Positions 53,392-61,404 of a DNA stretch of 64,000 bases are shown here, in pieces. Under the pieces are notes generated by a model. It had not been told where the DNA came from and did no database searches. It saw only the letters and a program-made list of their open reading frames with translations. Both the position numbers and the translations under genes were made by a program. Origin of the DNA: JAIQFL01 sp035501495 (GTDB taxonomy: Bacteria > Acidobacteriota > Terriglobia > Bryobacterales > Bryobacteraceae); the NCBI GenBank assembly GCA_035501495.1, contig DATJWB010000033.1:1-64000 (forward strand), given 5' to 3'. Position 1 is the stretch's first letter; each line of letters starts with the position of its first letter.

Positions 53392-53421
53392 TTGCATTTG
53401 GGAAACTTGTTAGGGTACACT
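53392..53421 (+). promoter_or_regulatory. Predicted sigma-70 promoter of the ilv operon
   Basis: TTGCAT (53392-53397), 18-bp spacer, TACACT (53416-53421). Transcription would begin near 53428, about 11 nt before the leader peptide start. Confidence 0.6.
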
Positions 53422-53438
53422 CGTTCTTTAGTTCTCCG

Positions 53439-53537
53439 ATGTTCCTCGCTTTTACAGGCCGGCCGACCCTCTCACTCGTTAGCGCGATTCCTGTAGGCAT
53501 TATTATTCTCGAGGTCATCGTAGCCGGCCCCGCCTGA
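53439..53537 (+). CDS. ilvL: ilv leader peptide (32 aa)
   Basis: 32 codons from ATG to TGA. The second half contains Ile-Pro-Val-Gly-Ile-Ile-Ile-Leu-Glu-Val-Ile-Val (53487-53522): five Ile and three Val among 12 codons, with three Ile in a row. It sits between a promoter and an antiterminator/terminator pair ahead of ilvB, the classical layout of an ilv attenuator. It is too short for usual gene calling and has no clear ribosome site. Confidence 0.85.
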   Translation: MFLAFTGRPTLSLVSAIPVGIIILEVIVAGPA

Positions 53538-53576
53538 GGCCAGCCGGAACTAAGGTTCCCGAGGCCATCGGCGGGG
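53528..53576 (+). promoter_or_regulatory. Antiterminator pairing of the ilv attenuator
   Basis: 53528-53541 (CCCCGCC, TGA, GGCC) can pair with 53563-53576 (GGCC, ATC, GGCGGGG): 7 + 4 bp around a 3x3 internal loop. The leader stop codon lies in that loop. A small hairpin GGAAC-TAAG-GTTCC (53546-53559) caps the structure. The right arm shares 53563-53572 with the terminator, so the two folds exclude each other. Confidence 0.8.
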
Positions 53577-53602
53577 TAAGCAGCCCAGCCGATGGCCTTT
53601 TT
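53563..53602 (+). terminator. Attenuator terminator before ilvB
   Basis: GGCCATCGGC (53563-53572) pairs perfectly with GCCGATGGCC (53588-53597), 15-nt loop, then TTTTT (53598-53602). 26 bp after the leader stop and 33 bp before ilvB. A strong intrinsic terminator in front of the structural genes. Confidence 0.9.
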
Positions 53603-53635
53603 CGTTTGGTAACGATTTTTGAGGATAGAAGCCAT

Positions 53636-55363
53636 ATGTCAACCTTGATGAGCGGCGCGAAAATGCTGGTGGAATGCCTGGTCCGCGAGGGCGTGGACTG
53701 TATGTTCGGCTACCCCGGCGGCGTCACTCTTCCTTTCTATGACGTCCTGTACGAGCACCACATCCGCCACGTGCTGGTGCGCCACGAAGAGAACGCCGCA
53801 TTCGCCGCCGAAGGATATGCCCGGTCTACCGGCAAGGTCGGAGTCTGTTGCGCCACCTCCGGTCCTGGAGCCACCAACCTGACCACCGGCCTGGTGGACG
53901 CCATGATGGATTCCATCCCCATCGTGGCCATCACGGGCCAGGTCTCCACCAAGCTGATCGGCAGCGACGCCTTCCAGGAGGCCGACACCTTCGGCATCAC
54001 CCGCCCCTGCACCAAGCACAACTACCTCGTGAAAAAACTCGAGGACTTGGGGCAGGCCATTCACGAGGCCTTTTACGTAGCATCCAGCGGGCGCCCCGGG
54101 CCGGTCCTGGTGGACGTCACGAAAGATGTGCTCCAGGGCCAGGGGCATTACCAACCCGTGACCTCGATTCACCTGCCGGGCTACAAGGTCTTCACCGAGG
54201 GCCACACCGGCCAGATCCGGCGCGCCGTGCAGATGATTCAGGAGTCCGAGCGGCCCCTCGTCTATTCGGGCGGCGGCATCATCGCGGCCGAAGCCGCGCG
54301 CGAGCTCCGCGAATTCGTCGAACTGACCGACGCGCCCACCGTCAACACCCTCATGGGCCTCGGCTCGCTGCCTTCGGAGCATCCCAATTTCATCAGCATG
54401 CCCGGAATGCACGGCAGCTACGCGGCCAATATGGCCATGTCGAACGCCGACCTGCTGATCGCCCTCGGCGTGAGGTTCGACGACCGCGTCACCGGCAGGC
54501 TGGCCGCCTTCGCGCCGCACGCCAAGGTGATCCACGTCGATATCGACCCGGCGGAGATTGGTAAGAACCGCGCTCCCGACGTCCCCATCGTGGGCGACGT
54601 CAAGCGCGTTCTGACGAAGATCATCAAGGCCCTGAAGGAAAGCGGGACCGAGCCCGGCGAGAACCTGAAGGCCGCTCGCCGCGCCTGGCGGCAGCAGGTC
54701 CGCGAGTGGAAGCAGGAGCATCCGCTGCAGGTCGTCACCTCCGATACCGAGATCAAGCCCCAGCACCTGGTGTCCGAGATCGACCGGATCTCGCGCGGCC
54801 AGGCAATCGTCACCTCGGACGTCGGCCAGCACCAGATGTGGGCCGCGCAATTCATCCGCTTTAACGAGCCGCGGCTGTGGCTGAACTCCGGCGGGCTGGG
54901 CTCCATGGGCTTCGGGTTGCCGGCCGCGGTGGGAGCGCAGTTCGCGCGTCCCGACAAACTGGTGTTCTCCCTGGTGGGCGATGGCGGCTTCCAGATGGCC
55001 ATTCCCGAACTGGCGACCGTGGCGAGTTACGGGCTGCCCATCAAAATCGTGGTCATGAACAACGGCTACCTCGGCATGGTGCGGCAATGGCAGACCCTGT
55101 TCTACAACAATCGCCTGAGCGCCGTGGAGTTGGACTGCTTCCCGGATGCCGAAAAGCTCGCCGGCGCCTATGGGTTCAAGGGCAAGACGATCGACAAGCC
55201 GTGGGAGCTGGCGCCGGCGCTGGAAGAAGCGGTGAAGGAACCGGGGCCGTATTTGCTGAATGTCAAGGTGACGCCCTTCGAGTGCGTGTATCCGATGGTG
55301 CCTGCCGGCGGCGCGATCTCGGAGATGGTGCTGGGGCCGCCGCAACCGGTGGCCGTGCCGTGA
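53636..55363 (+). CDS. ilvB: Acetolactate synthase, large subunit
   Basis: 575 residues from the ATG at 53636 (GAGGA 10 nt upstream). TPP enzyme: N-terminal Glu in RHEENAAFAAEGYAR, central FAD/domain with NTLMGLGSLP, and TPP site GDGGFQMAIPELATV to NNGYLGMVRQWQ. Makes acetolactate from two pyruvate or acetohydroxybutyrate from pyruvate and oxobutyrate. First structural gene behind the attenuator. Confidence 0.96.
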   Translation: MSTLMSGAKMLVECLVREGVDCMFGYPGGVTLPFYDVLYEHHIRHVLVRHEENAAFAAEGYARSTGKVGVCCATSGPGATNLTTGLVDAMMDSIPIVAITGQVSTKLIGSDAFQEADTFGITRPCTKHNYLVKKLEDLGQAIHEAFYVASSGRPGPVLVDVTKDVLQGQGHYQPVTSIHLPGYKVFTEGHTGQIRRAVQMIQESERPLVYSGGGIIAAEAARELREFVELTDAPTVNTLMGLGSLPSEHPNFISMPGMHGSYAANMAMSNADLLIALGVRFDDRVTGRLAAFAPHAKVIHVDIDPAEIGKNRAPDVPIVGDVKRVLTKIIKALKESGTEPGENLKAARRAWRQQVREWKQEHPLQVVTSDTEIKPQHLVSEIDRISRGQAIVTSDVGQHQMWAAQFIRFNEPRLWLNSGGLGSMGFGLPAAVGAQFARPDKLVFSLVGDGGFQMAIPELATVASYGLPIKIVVMNNGYLGMVRQWQTLFYNNRLSAVELDCFPDAEKLAGAYGFKGKTIDKPWELAPALEEAVKEPGPYLLNVKVTPFECVYPMVPAGGAISEMVLGPPQPVAVP

Positions 55364-55407
55364 CGGCAACCCGAATATCCGATGAAGGCAGAAAGGAACG
55401 ACTCTCC

Positions 55408-55950
55408 ATGCTGCAGGTGATTTCGCTACTTCTCGAGAACAAGCCCGGGGCCCTCATGCGGGTTACCGGGCTGCTGAGCCAGCGCGGGTACAACATCGAA
55501 AGCCTCACTGTGGCGCGCACGCTCGATCCGGAGCTTTCGCGCATGACCATCGTGGTTGAAGTGGAGGTCCACCAGCGCCAGCAGGTGATCAAGCAGATGA
55601 ACAAGCTGATCAATGTCCTCCAGGCCACCGACCTCACCGAATCGCCGGCCGTAGTACGCGAACTGGTGCTGGTGCGGATCCGCACGCCCCAGGAGTCGCG
55701 CACCGCCGTCCTCAAGGAGGCCGAAATCTTCGGTGGCCGGGTAGTAGACTCCTCGACCGAGGGTTTCGCCATCGAGGTCACGGGCGACCCCGAAAAACTG
55801 GGCGAATTCATCGACGTGATGGGAAGCTGGGGCGAGATCGACGTCACGCGGTCGGGCGCCCTCGCAATCGCCCTCGAATCCAAGAAGCTCAAATTGCAGC
55901 CGCCCGTGCCCACCAAGGCTGGAGTCAAGCTGGAAGAGTCCGTGTACTGA
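55408..55950 (+). CDS. ilvN: Acetolactate synthase, regulatory subunit
   Basis: 180 residues from the ATG at 55408. ACT domain at the start (LLENKPGALMRVTGLLSQRGYNIESL), which binds valine for feedback control, and the ALS_ss_C region (STEGFAIEVTGDPEKLGEFI). The full length (about 160-180) resembles IlvH-type regulators. 44 bp after ilvB. Confidence 0.95.
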   Translation: MLQVISLLLENKPGALMRVTGLLSQRGYNIESLTVARTLDPELSRMTIVVEVEVHQRQQVIKQMNKLINVLQATDLTESPAVVRELVLVRIRTPQESRTAVLKEAEIFGGRVVDSSTEGFAIEVTGDPEKLGEFIDVMGSWGEIDVTRSGALAIALESKKLKLQPPVPTKAGVKLEESVY

Positions 55951-55968
55951 CGAATTTCTGGAGCACAA

Positions 55969-57012
55969 ATGCCAAGACGCTTTTACGAAAAAGACGGGAA
56001 CCTGGATCACTTGAGCGGTCGCACAGTCGCGATTGTGGGCTACGGAAGCCAGGGACATGCCCACGCCTTGAACCTGCGAGACTCGGGCGTAGACGTAGTG
56101 GTGGGCCTCTATCCGGGAAGCAAGTCGTGGACGAAGGCCGAGGCCGCCGGACTGAAAGTGATGTCCACCGCCGATGCCGCGAAGGCCGCCGATGTAGTCA
56201 TGATTCTGGTCGCCGACCATATTCAGGCCGACCTCTACAACCGCGAGATCGCCCCGCATATGACCGCCGGCAAGACCCTCATGTTCGCGCACGGCTTCAA
56301 CATCCACTTCAAGCAGATCGCGCCGCCACCCGATATCGATGTGTCGATGGTGGCCCCCAAAGCGCCGGGACATCGCGTGCGCGAGTTGTTCACCGAAGGC
56401 GTGGGTGTGCCGGCCCTGGTGGCGATTCATCAGAACGCCTCGGGCCAGGCATTGGAGCGCGCACTGGCCTACGCGCTGGCGCTCGGCTGCCTGAAGGCCG
56501 GCGTGATCGAAACGAATTTCCGCGAAGAGACCGAGAGCGATCTGTTCGGCGAGCAGGCCGTTCTGTGCGGTGGCACGAGCGAGTTGATCCGCGCCGGCTT
56601 CGAGACGCTGGTGGCCGCCGGGTACGCTCCCGAGATCGCCTACTTCGAATGCCTGCACGAGCTCAAGTTGATCGTGGACCTCGTGCAGGAGGGCGGTTTG
56701 GCCTACATGCGTTACTCGGTCTCGGATACGGCCGAGTACGGCGATTATACCCGCGGACCGCGCATCGTGAACGATCAGACGCGTGCCGAGATGAAGAAGA
56801 TTCTCTCGGAGATCCAGTCGGGCGAGTTCGCTCGGCAGTGGATCGAAGAGAACAAGACGGGCCGCAAGCGGTTCCTGGCGATGCGCGAAGAGGCCCGCAA
56901 TCAGCCCGTGGAGCAGGTGGGACGCGAGTTGCGCGAGATGATGACGTTCCTCAAAAAGAAGAAGGAGGCGGGCATCCCCCAGGATTCCGAGGCGGCAGCA
57001 GCCAGGAAGTAG
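55969..57012 (+). CDS. ilvC: Ketol-acid reductoisomerase (NADP+)
   Basis: 347 residues; GGAG 6 nt before the ATG. Class I form with the Rossmann loop VAIVGYGSQGHAHALNLRDS and APKAPGHRVRELF; Mg/substrate residues in the Asp/Glu-rich ETESDLFGEQAVLCGG and FECLHELKLIVDL. Converts acetolactate or acetohydroxybutyrate to dihydroxy acids. 18 bp after ilvN. Confidence 0.97.
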   Translation: MPRRFYEKDGNLDHLSGRTVAIVGYGSQGHAHALNLRDSGVDVVVGLYPGSKSWTKAEAAGLKVMSTADAAKAADVVMILVADHIQADLYNREIAPHMTAGKTLMFAHGFNIHFKQIAPPPDIDVSMVAPKAPGHRVRELFTEGVGVPALVAIHQNASGQALERALAYALALGCLKAGVIETNFREETESDLFGEQAVLCGGTSELIRAGFETLVAAGYAPEIAYFECLHELKLIVDLVQEGGLAYMRYSVSDTAEYGDYTRGPRIVNDQTRAEMKKILSEIQSGEFARQWIEENKTGRKRFLAMREEARNQPVEQVGRELREMMTFLKKKKEAGIPQDSEAAAARK

Positions 57013-57021
57013 TGAGTTTTT

Positions 57022-58632
57022 ATGAAAATCTTCACTTTCGATACCACTCTCCGGGATGGCACGCAGGGCGAGTCCATCTCTTTCTCCGTGGATGACAAGC
57101 TCATCATTGCGCAGAAGCTGGACGAGCTGGGCATCGATTACATCGAAGGCGGCTGGCCGGGGTCCAATCCCAAGGACAAGGACTTCTTTGCCCGCGCCGG
57201 AGAGCTGGCTCTTCACCACGCCAAGCTCACGGCCTTCGGCTCCACGCGATTCGCCAAGAACCCGGTCCAGGAAGACCGCAACGTGCGCGCGCTGGTCGAG
57301 GCCGGAACGCCCGTGGTCTCCATCTTCGGCAAGACCTGGGATCTCCATGTCCGCCGCGCCCTCGGCATCGCCAACCATGAGAACCTGCAACTGATCTCGG
57401 AGACGGTGCGCTATCTGAAGGACCAGGGCAAGGAAGTGGTCTACGACGCCGAGCACTTCTTCGATGGCTACACCGCCAATCCATCCTACGCGCTCGAGAC
57501 CCTGGAAGCCGCGCACCGCGCCGGCGCCGATGTGCTGGTCCTCTGCGATACCAACGGCGGTACGATTACGGGCCGGCTGGTGGAGATCGTAAGCGAAGTC
57601 CGCAAGCGCTTCGATGGCGTGATCGGCATCCACACCCACAACGATTCCGACGTGGCGGTGGCCAACTCGGTGGCGGCGGTCGAAGCCGGCGCCACTCACG
57701 TGCAGGGCTGCATGAACGGCTACGGCGAGCGCTGCGGCAACGCCAACCTGGCTTCCATCATCGCCAACCTGGAGCTCAAGCTGGGCCACACCACCGTCGG
57801 CCCCGAGAAGCTCGCGAGCCTGTCGGCGGTGTGCCGCTTCATCGCCGAGCTGGCCAATCTGCCGATGCGCAACGACCAGCCATTCGTCGGCCGCAGCGCC
57901 TTCGCCCACAAGGGCGGTGTGCATGTCAGCGCCGTACTGAAGGACTCGGCCACCTACGAGCACATCCAGCCGGAAAAAGTCGGGAACCGCCAGCGCGTGC
58001 TCGTGAGTGATCTCTCGGGGCGGGGGAATATCCTCTACAAGCTGAAGCAGCACGGCATGACCGGGCGCCTCGACGAAGACGCGCGCCGCGAACTGCTCGA
58101 GCGCATCAAGCAGATGGAGTACGAGGGCTACGAACTGGAGGCGGCCGAGGGCACCTTTGAGCTGCTGGTGCGCGAGGCGCTGCACCCCGGGATGCATTTC
58201 TTCGATGTAGACAGCTACGAGGTGTCCACCCGCGTCGGAGGCGTGAGCCCGTCGCGCACGACCGCGACCGTCACCCTGCGGGCGCAGGACGGCGTCCATT
58301 CGGCCACCGAGAGCGGACACGGCCCCTTCAACGCGCTGCACTTGTGCCTGCGAAAGTGCCTCTCCAAGCTCTACCCCCAGATTCAGGATGTGCGTCTGAC
58401 GGACTATAAGGTGCGGGTGCTCGATTCGAACAAGGGCACTGCCGCCAAGGTGCGCGTGCTGATCGAATGGAGCGACCACCGCAAGAGCTGGTCTACGGTC
58501 GGCGTGTCCGACAACATCATCGAGGCCAGCTGGAAAGCGCTGGTGGATGCGATCCGCCTGGAGCTGATGCGGCTCTCCGAGACCGACACCTCGGTAGAGA
58601 AGGCCGTCGAAGATTACTGCTGGGGGGTGTAG
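57022..58632 (+). CDS. cimA: (R)-citramalate synthase
   Basis: 536 residues. LeuA-like HMGL barrel (FDTTLRDGTQGESISFSVDD, HTHNDSDVAVANSVAAVEAG, QGCMNGYGERCGNANL) with a C-terminal LeuA dimer/regulatory domain (from about 400). The sequence SIFGKTWDLHV and overall form match the CimA family (TIGR00977) rather than LeuA. Condenses pyruvate and acetyl-CoA to citramalate, giving 2-oxobutyrate for isoleucine without threonine. 9 bp after ilvC, so isoleucine and valine synthesis share one attenuated operon. Confidence 0.93.
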   Translation: MKIFTFDTTLRDGTQGESISFSVDDKLIIAQKLDELGIDYIEGGWPGSNPKDKDFFARAGELALHHAKLTAFGSTRFAKNPVQEDRNVRALVEAGTPVVSIFGKTWDLHVRRALGIANHENLQLISETVRYLKDQGKEVVYDAEHFFDGYTANPSYALETLEAAHRAGADVLVLCDTNGGTITGRLVEIVSEVRKRFDGVIGIHTHNDSDVAVANSVAAVEAGATHVQGCMNGYGERCGNANLASIIANLELKLGHTTVGPEKLASLSAVCRFIAELANLPMRNDQPFVGRSAFAHKGGVHVSAVLKDSATYEHIQPEKVGNRQRVLVSDLSGRGNILYKLKQHGMTGRLDEDARRELLERIKQMEYEGYELEAAEGTFELLVREALHPGMHFFDVDSYEVSTRVGGVSPSRTTATVTLRAQDGVHSATESGHGPFNALHLCLRKCLSKLYPQIQDVRLTDYKVRVLDSNKGTAAKVRVLIEWSDHRKSWSTVGVSDNIIEASWKALVDAIRLELMRLSETDTSVEKAVEDYCWGV

Positions 58633-58694
58633 TGGCGCAGGCACTCCCGCCAGGCGCTCCTGCCTGCCGCGTCGGCACCCATGCCGACGCCAGG
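58632..58694 (+). repeat. Family A dispersed repeat, copy 4
   Basis: GTGGCGCAGGCACTCCCG, CTCCTGCCTGCCGCGTCG and a hairpin GTCGGCA-CCCA-TGCCGAC. It begins at the cimA stop, in the 288-bp gap before the YprB-like gene. Confidence 0.7.
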
Positions 58695-58735
58695 AGTTTG
58701 TACCTTTAGCTGAGAGGGCAGGTGGGTTTTGGTGG

Positions 58736-58755
58736 GGCAGGCGGTTTCGCCTGCC
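58736..58755. repeat. Perfect 8-bp inverted repeat
   Basis: GGCAGGCG-GTTT-CGCCTGCC. Lies 42 bp after the family A copy. Possibly another short mobile or terminator-like element; no T tract. Confidence 0.5.
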
Positions 58756-58920
58756 CGCCGGCGATGGACCACCGCCAGCACTGTGGAGATCGCGCCAAGC
58801 CGGCAAGTTAGCGCTCCCGGAGACGTCGATCCCTTCACCCACCTCATCAACACCGCTGCCGGGACCTTGGGGAGAATCAACACATGTTATATTGGGCAAA
58901 GAAAAGGCGAACGGCCGGGT

Positions 58921-60198
58921 ATGGAGGATATCCAGCAACAACTCGCAGAGCTCCGCAAGCGAATCTCCGGCATCGACCGCAAATACACCTCCCCCATTGC
59001 GCCGCGCGCCGCCGCACCGCCCAGGACGCCGCGCCACGCTTCGTCGGCCCAATTCATCCAGGATCTGATGAGCGGTGAAGTGGTTCGCACCGAGCACGGC
59101 GAGCACTTCGAGACCGAAAAGCTCTGGGAGCGCCACCGCCGCCACGGAAGCGTCGATATCTCAGACCTTGCGGAACTCCCCGCGGACTTGCTCGATCCGC
59201 TTTCCGAAGGCGCCATCGCTCACGCGCATCCCACGAAGTGGGCGTTCCTCGACACCGAGACCACCGGTCTGGCGGGTGGTACAGGCACCTATGCCTTCCT
59301 CATCGGCGTGGGCACAATCGAGCCTGCGGGCTTTCGCCTGCGCCAGTTCTTCATGCGCGATTACGGCGAAGAGGCCTCCCTGCTTCATCGCCTGGCTGAG
59401 TATCTCGCGCCCTTCGATGTCCTGATTACCTACAACGGCAAGTCCTATGATCAGCCGCTGCTCGAAACGCGTTTCCGCATGGCGCGCTCGCGCCATCCCT
59501 TCGGCCGGATGGAGCACCTCGATCTGCTTTTCGGCGCGCGCCGCCTTTGGAAGCTGCGCCTGGAGAGTTGCCGCCTGGTGGACCTCGAAAATCGCATTCT
59601 GGGAGTGGAGCGCCAAGGCGATCTTCCCGGTGAGTTGATCCCTTACCTCTATTTCGATTTCCTGCGCACCCAGCACGCCTTCCGGCTGGTGCCGATTTTT
59701 CACCACAACGCGCTCGACATACTCTCGCTGGCATGCCTGACGGCGATCGTGCCGGCGCATTTCCGCTCTGACGAGGGAGCAGCGCCGGGCCTGGCACTGC
59801 GTCATGGCGCGGACCTGGTTGGGCTGGCGCGGTGGCTTCTCCAGTCGGAGCGGCCTGAGGAGGCATTGCGTCTGTTTCGGCGGGCGGTGGAATTGGGGCT
59901 TCCCGATCATCTCTTGTTCCGCACGCTGTGGGACACGGCGGCGACCGAAAAGCGCCTCGGACGCGACGACGCCGCGCTGGCGCTGGTCGCTGAATTGGCG
60001 GCCTCTCCGAATCCGTTCCGCGCGCGAGCGCTCGAAGAGCTTGCCAAGCACTACGAACACCGGGAGCGGAATTACGCCATGGCGCTCGAGATGACGCGCA
60101 GCGCCTTGGCCATCGAAGACACCCCGGACATTCGCCGCCGCGAGGAGCGCCTGAAGGCGCGGATTGCCAGGCCCCGGACGCGCAGCCTGGCGCTCTAA
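58921..60198 (+). CDS. YprB-type RNase H-like exonuclease with TPR-like tail
   Basis: 425 residues from the ATG at 58921; open frame upstream is repeat sequence. RNase H-like domain (about 105-280): metal Asp111/Glu113 in FLDTETTGLAGG, YNGKSYDQPLLETR, and the DEDD-type HHNALDILSLACL. Residues 325-425 form helical repeats (PEEALRLFRRAVELG, NYAMALEMTRSALAI), TPR-like. Known YprB-family proteins are DnaQ-like 3'-5' exonucleases of uncertain role. Monocistronic. Confidence 0.85.
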   Translation: MEDIQQQLAELRKRISGIDRKYTSPIAPRAAAPPRTPRHASSAQFIQDLMSGEVVRTEHGEHFETEKLWERHRRHGSVDISDLAELPADLLDPLSEGAIAHAHPTKWAFLDTETTGLAGGTGTYAFLIGVGTIEPAGFRLRQFFMRDYGEEASLLHRLAEYLAPFDVLITYNGKSYDQPLLETRFRMARSRHPFGRMEHLDLLFGARRLWKLRLESCRLVDLENRILGVERQGDLPGELIPYLYFDFLRTQHAFRLVPIFHHNALDILSLACLTAIVPAHFRSDEGAAPGLALRHGADLVGLARWLLQSERPEEALRLFRRAVELGLPDHLLFRTLWDTAATEKRLGRDDAALALVAELAASPNPFRARALEELAKHYEHRERNYAMALEMTRSALAIEDTPDIRRREERLKARIARPRTRSLAL

Positions 60199-60223
60199 TC
60201 AACTTAATGCTGTGCTCTGATGC

Positions 60224-60961
60224 TCAGATGCGGACACATTCGCCGTCCAGGTAGAGGCATGCTGTCTGGAAGCCCAGGCGCTCGTAGACGGAGATCGCGC
60301 CGGCTTTCTGGTCTTCGACGTTGAGCACCACGCGTCCGATTCCCGCGCGCCGGACGCTGGCAAGGACGTGGCTGCAGCAGATGGTTGCCATCCCCTGGCC
60401 GCGCTGGCCCGGATGGGTGAACACCGACCCCAGAGCCGCGATGTTGTAGCGCGGGCTGGCGAGGTGAGTTCCCGCCATGGCAACCAGGCGGCCGCCTCGG
60501 CGGATCCCGAAGTAATGGCCCCCTGCGAGCCGCTCCGGAAGGAAAAGCACCCACTCACCCTCTGCCAGCAGGCTTTCGATCTCGGGGAGGTCTCGAGGAA
60601 AAAGCGGCTGGGCGTCACCAGAGGCCGTCACGAATCCTTCCAGGTGCATGCGGCGCATGCGCACCCAACGCTCCGCGCGATAGAACCGGAAGAAGATTTC
60701 TTCGAATTCCGGGCGGATATTTGCCCATACCCGCGATTCTCCGATGGAGGCAAGAATCGATGCCAGGCCAGAGGCGTCGCCGTAGTGGCCCAGCAGTCGC
60801 GGCCGCAGGCCGTCGAACAGGAGCACGATGGTATTGGCCTCCTGCCGCCATTCGCAAAGCGACATCCAGTCCGGCTCCAGGTCTCCAATGGCAAATCCAG
60901 CCCAGGGCCAATCCTGGTTGAGGATCGGTTCCAGGACAGCAGCATCAGTCAGAATGTGCAT
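60224..60961 (-). CDS. GNAT-family N-acetyltransferase
   Basis: 245 residues. The C-terminal half has the FR47-like GNAT fold with the acetyl-CoA loop GSVFTHPGQRGQGMATI and VEDQKAGAISVYERLGFQ. The N-terminal half is a degenerate, non-binding GNAT-like domain. Target unknown. Lies 39 bp downstream of the mutase small subunit and may share its transcript. Confidence 0.85.
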   Translation of the reverse strand: MHILTDAAVLEPILNQDWPWAGFAIGDLEPDWMSLCEWRQEANTIVLLFDGLRPRLLGHYGDASGLASILASIGESRVWANIRPEFEEIFFRFYRAERWVRMRRMHLEGFVTASGDAQPLFPRDLPEIESLLAEGEWVLFLPERLAGGHYFGIRRGGRLVAMAGTHLASPRYNIAALGSVFTHPGQRGQGMATICCSHVLASVRRAGIGRVVLNVEDQKAGAISVYERLGFQTACLYLDGECVRI

Positions 60962-61000
60962 GCTGCTCCGCCCGGGCGAAGGTAATCCGGCGAGTCGAGA

Positions 61001-61399
61001 TCATCCCACCGGCACGCTGCTCCGGATGAAGTGGACGATCGAATCCAGGGAAGCTCCAGGCTGGAAAACCGCGGCAACTCCCTGGCGCTTCAGTGCCTCG
61101 GCATCCTCGTCGGGAATGATCCCGCCAACCACCAGCATCACGTCCGACATGCCCTTGTCCCGGAGCAACTCCAGCACGCGCGGAACGATCGCGTTGTGCG
61201 CGCCGGAGAGGATCGACAGGCCGATCACCTGCACGTCTTCCTGCAGCGCCGCGTTGACGATCATCTCAGGAGTCTGGCGCAACCCCGTGTAGATGACTTC
61301 CATGCCGGCGTCGCGCAACGCCCGCGCGATGATCTTCGCGCCGCGGTCGTGGCCATCCAACCCGGGCTTGGCCACCAGCACTCGAATGGGTCGTGACAT
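61001..61399 (-). CDS. icmB: B12-binding small subunit of acyl-CoA mutase
   Basis: 132 residues, the whole being one cobalamin-binding domain: DGHDRG with the lower-ligand His17, then GLSILSG. Length matches the free small subunit of isobutyryl-CoA mutase (about 136) rather than the C-terminus of one-chain methylmalonyl-CoA mutases. Starts 5 bp after the large subunit gene; the two must assemble to bind adenosylcobalamin. Confidence 0.9.
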   Translation of the reverse strand: MSRPIRVLVAKPGLDGHDRGAKIIARALRDAGMEVIYTGLRQTPEMIVNAALQEDVQVIGLSILSGAHNAIVPRVLELLRDKGMSDVMLVVGGIIPDEDAEALKRQGVAAVFQPGASLDSIVHFIRSSVPVG

Positions 61400-61404
61400 G
61401 TTCG

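Noticed and set aside
53108..53635. A 175-codon minus-strand frame across the ilv leader
   Set aside because: It runs antisense through the promoter, leader and terminator of the attenuator and has no domain.
55426..59145. A 1239-codon open frame on the minus strand opposite ilvN, ilvC and cimA
   Set aside because: It mirrors the codon pattern of the highly conserved plus-strand genes, has no recognisable domain and no ribosome site. Long antisense frames are normal at this GC content.
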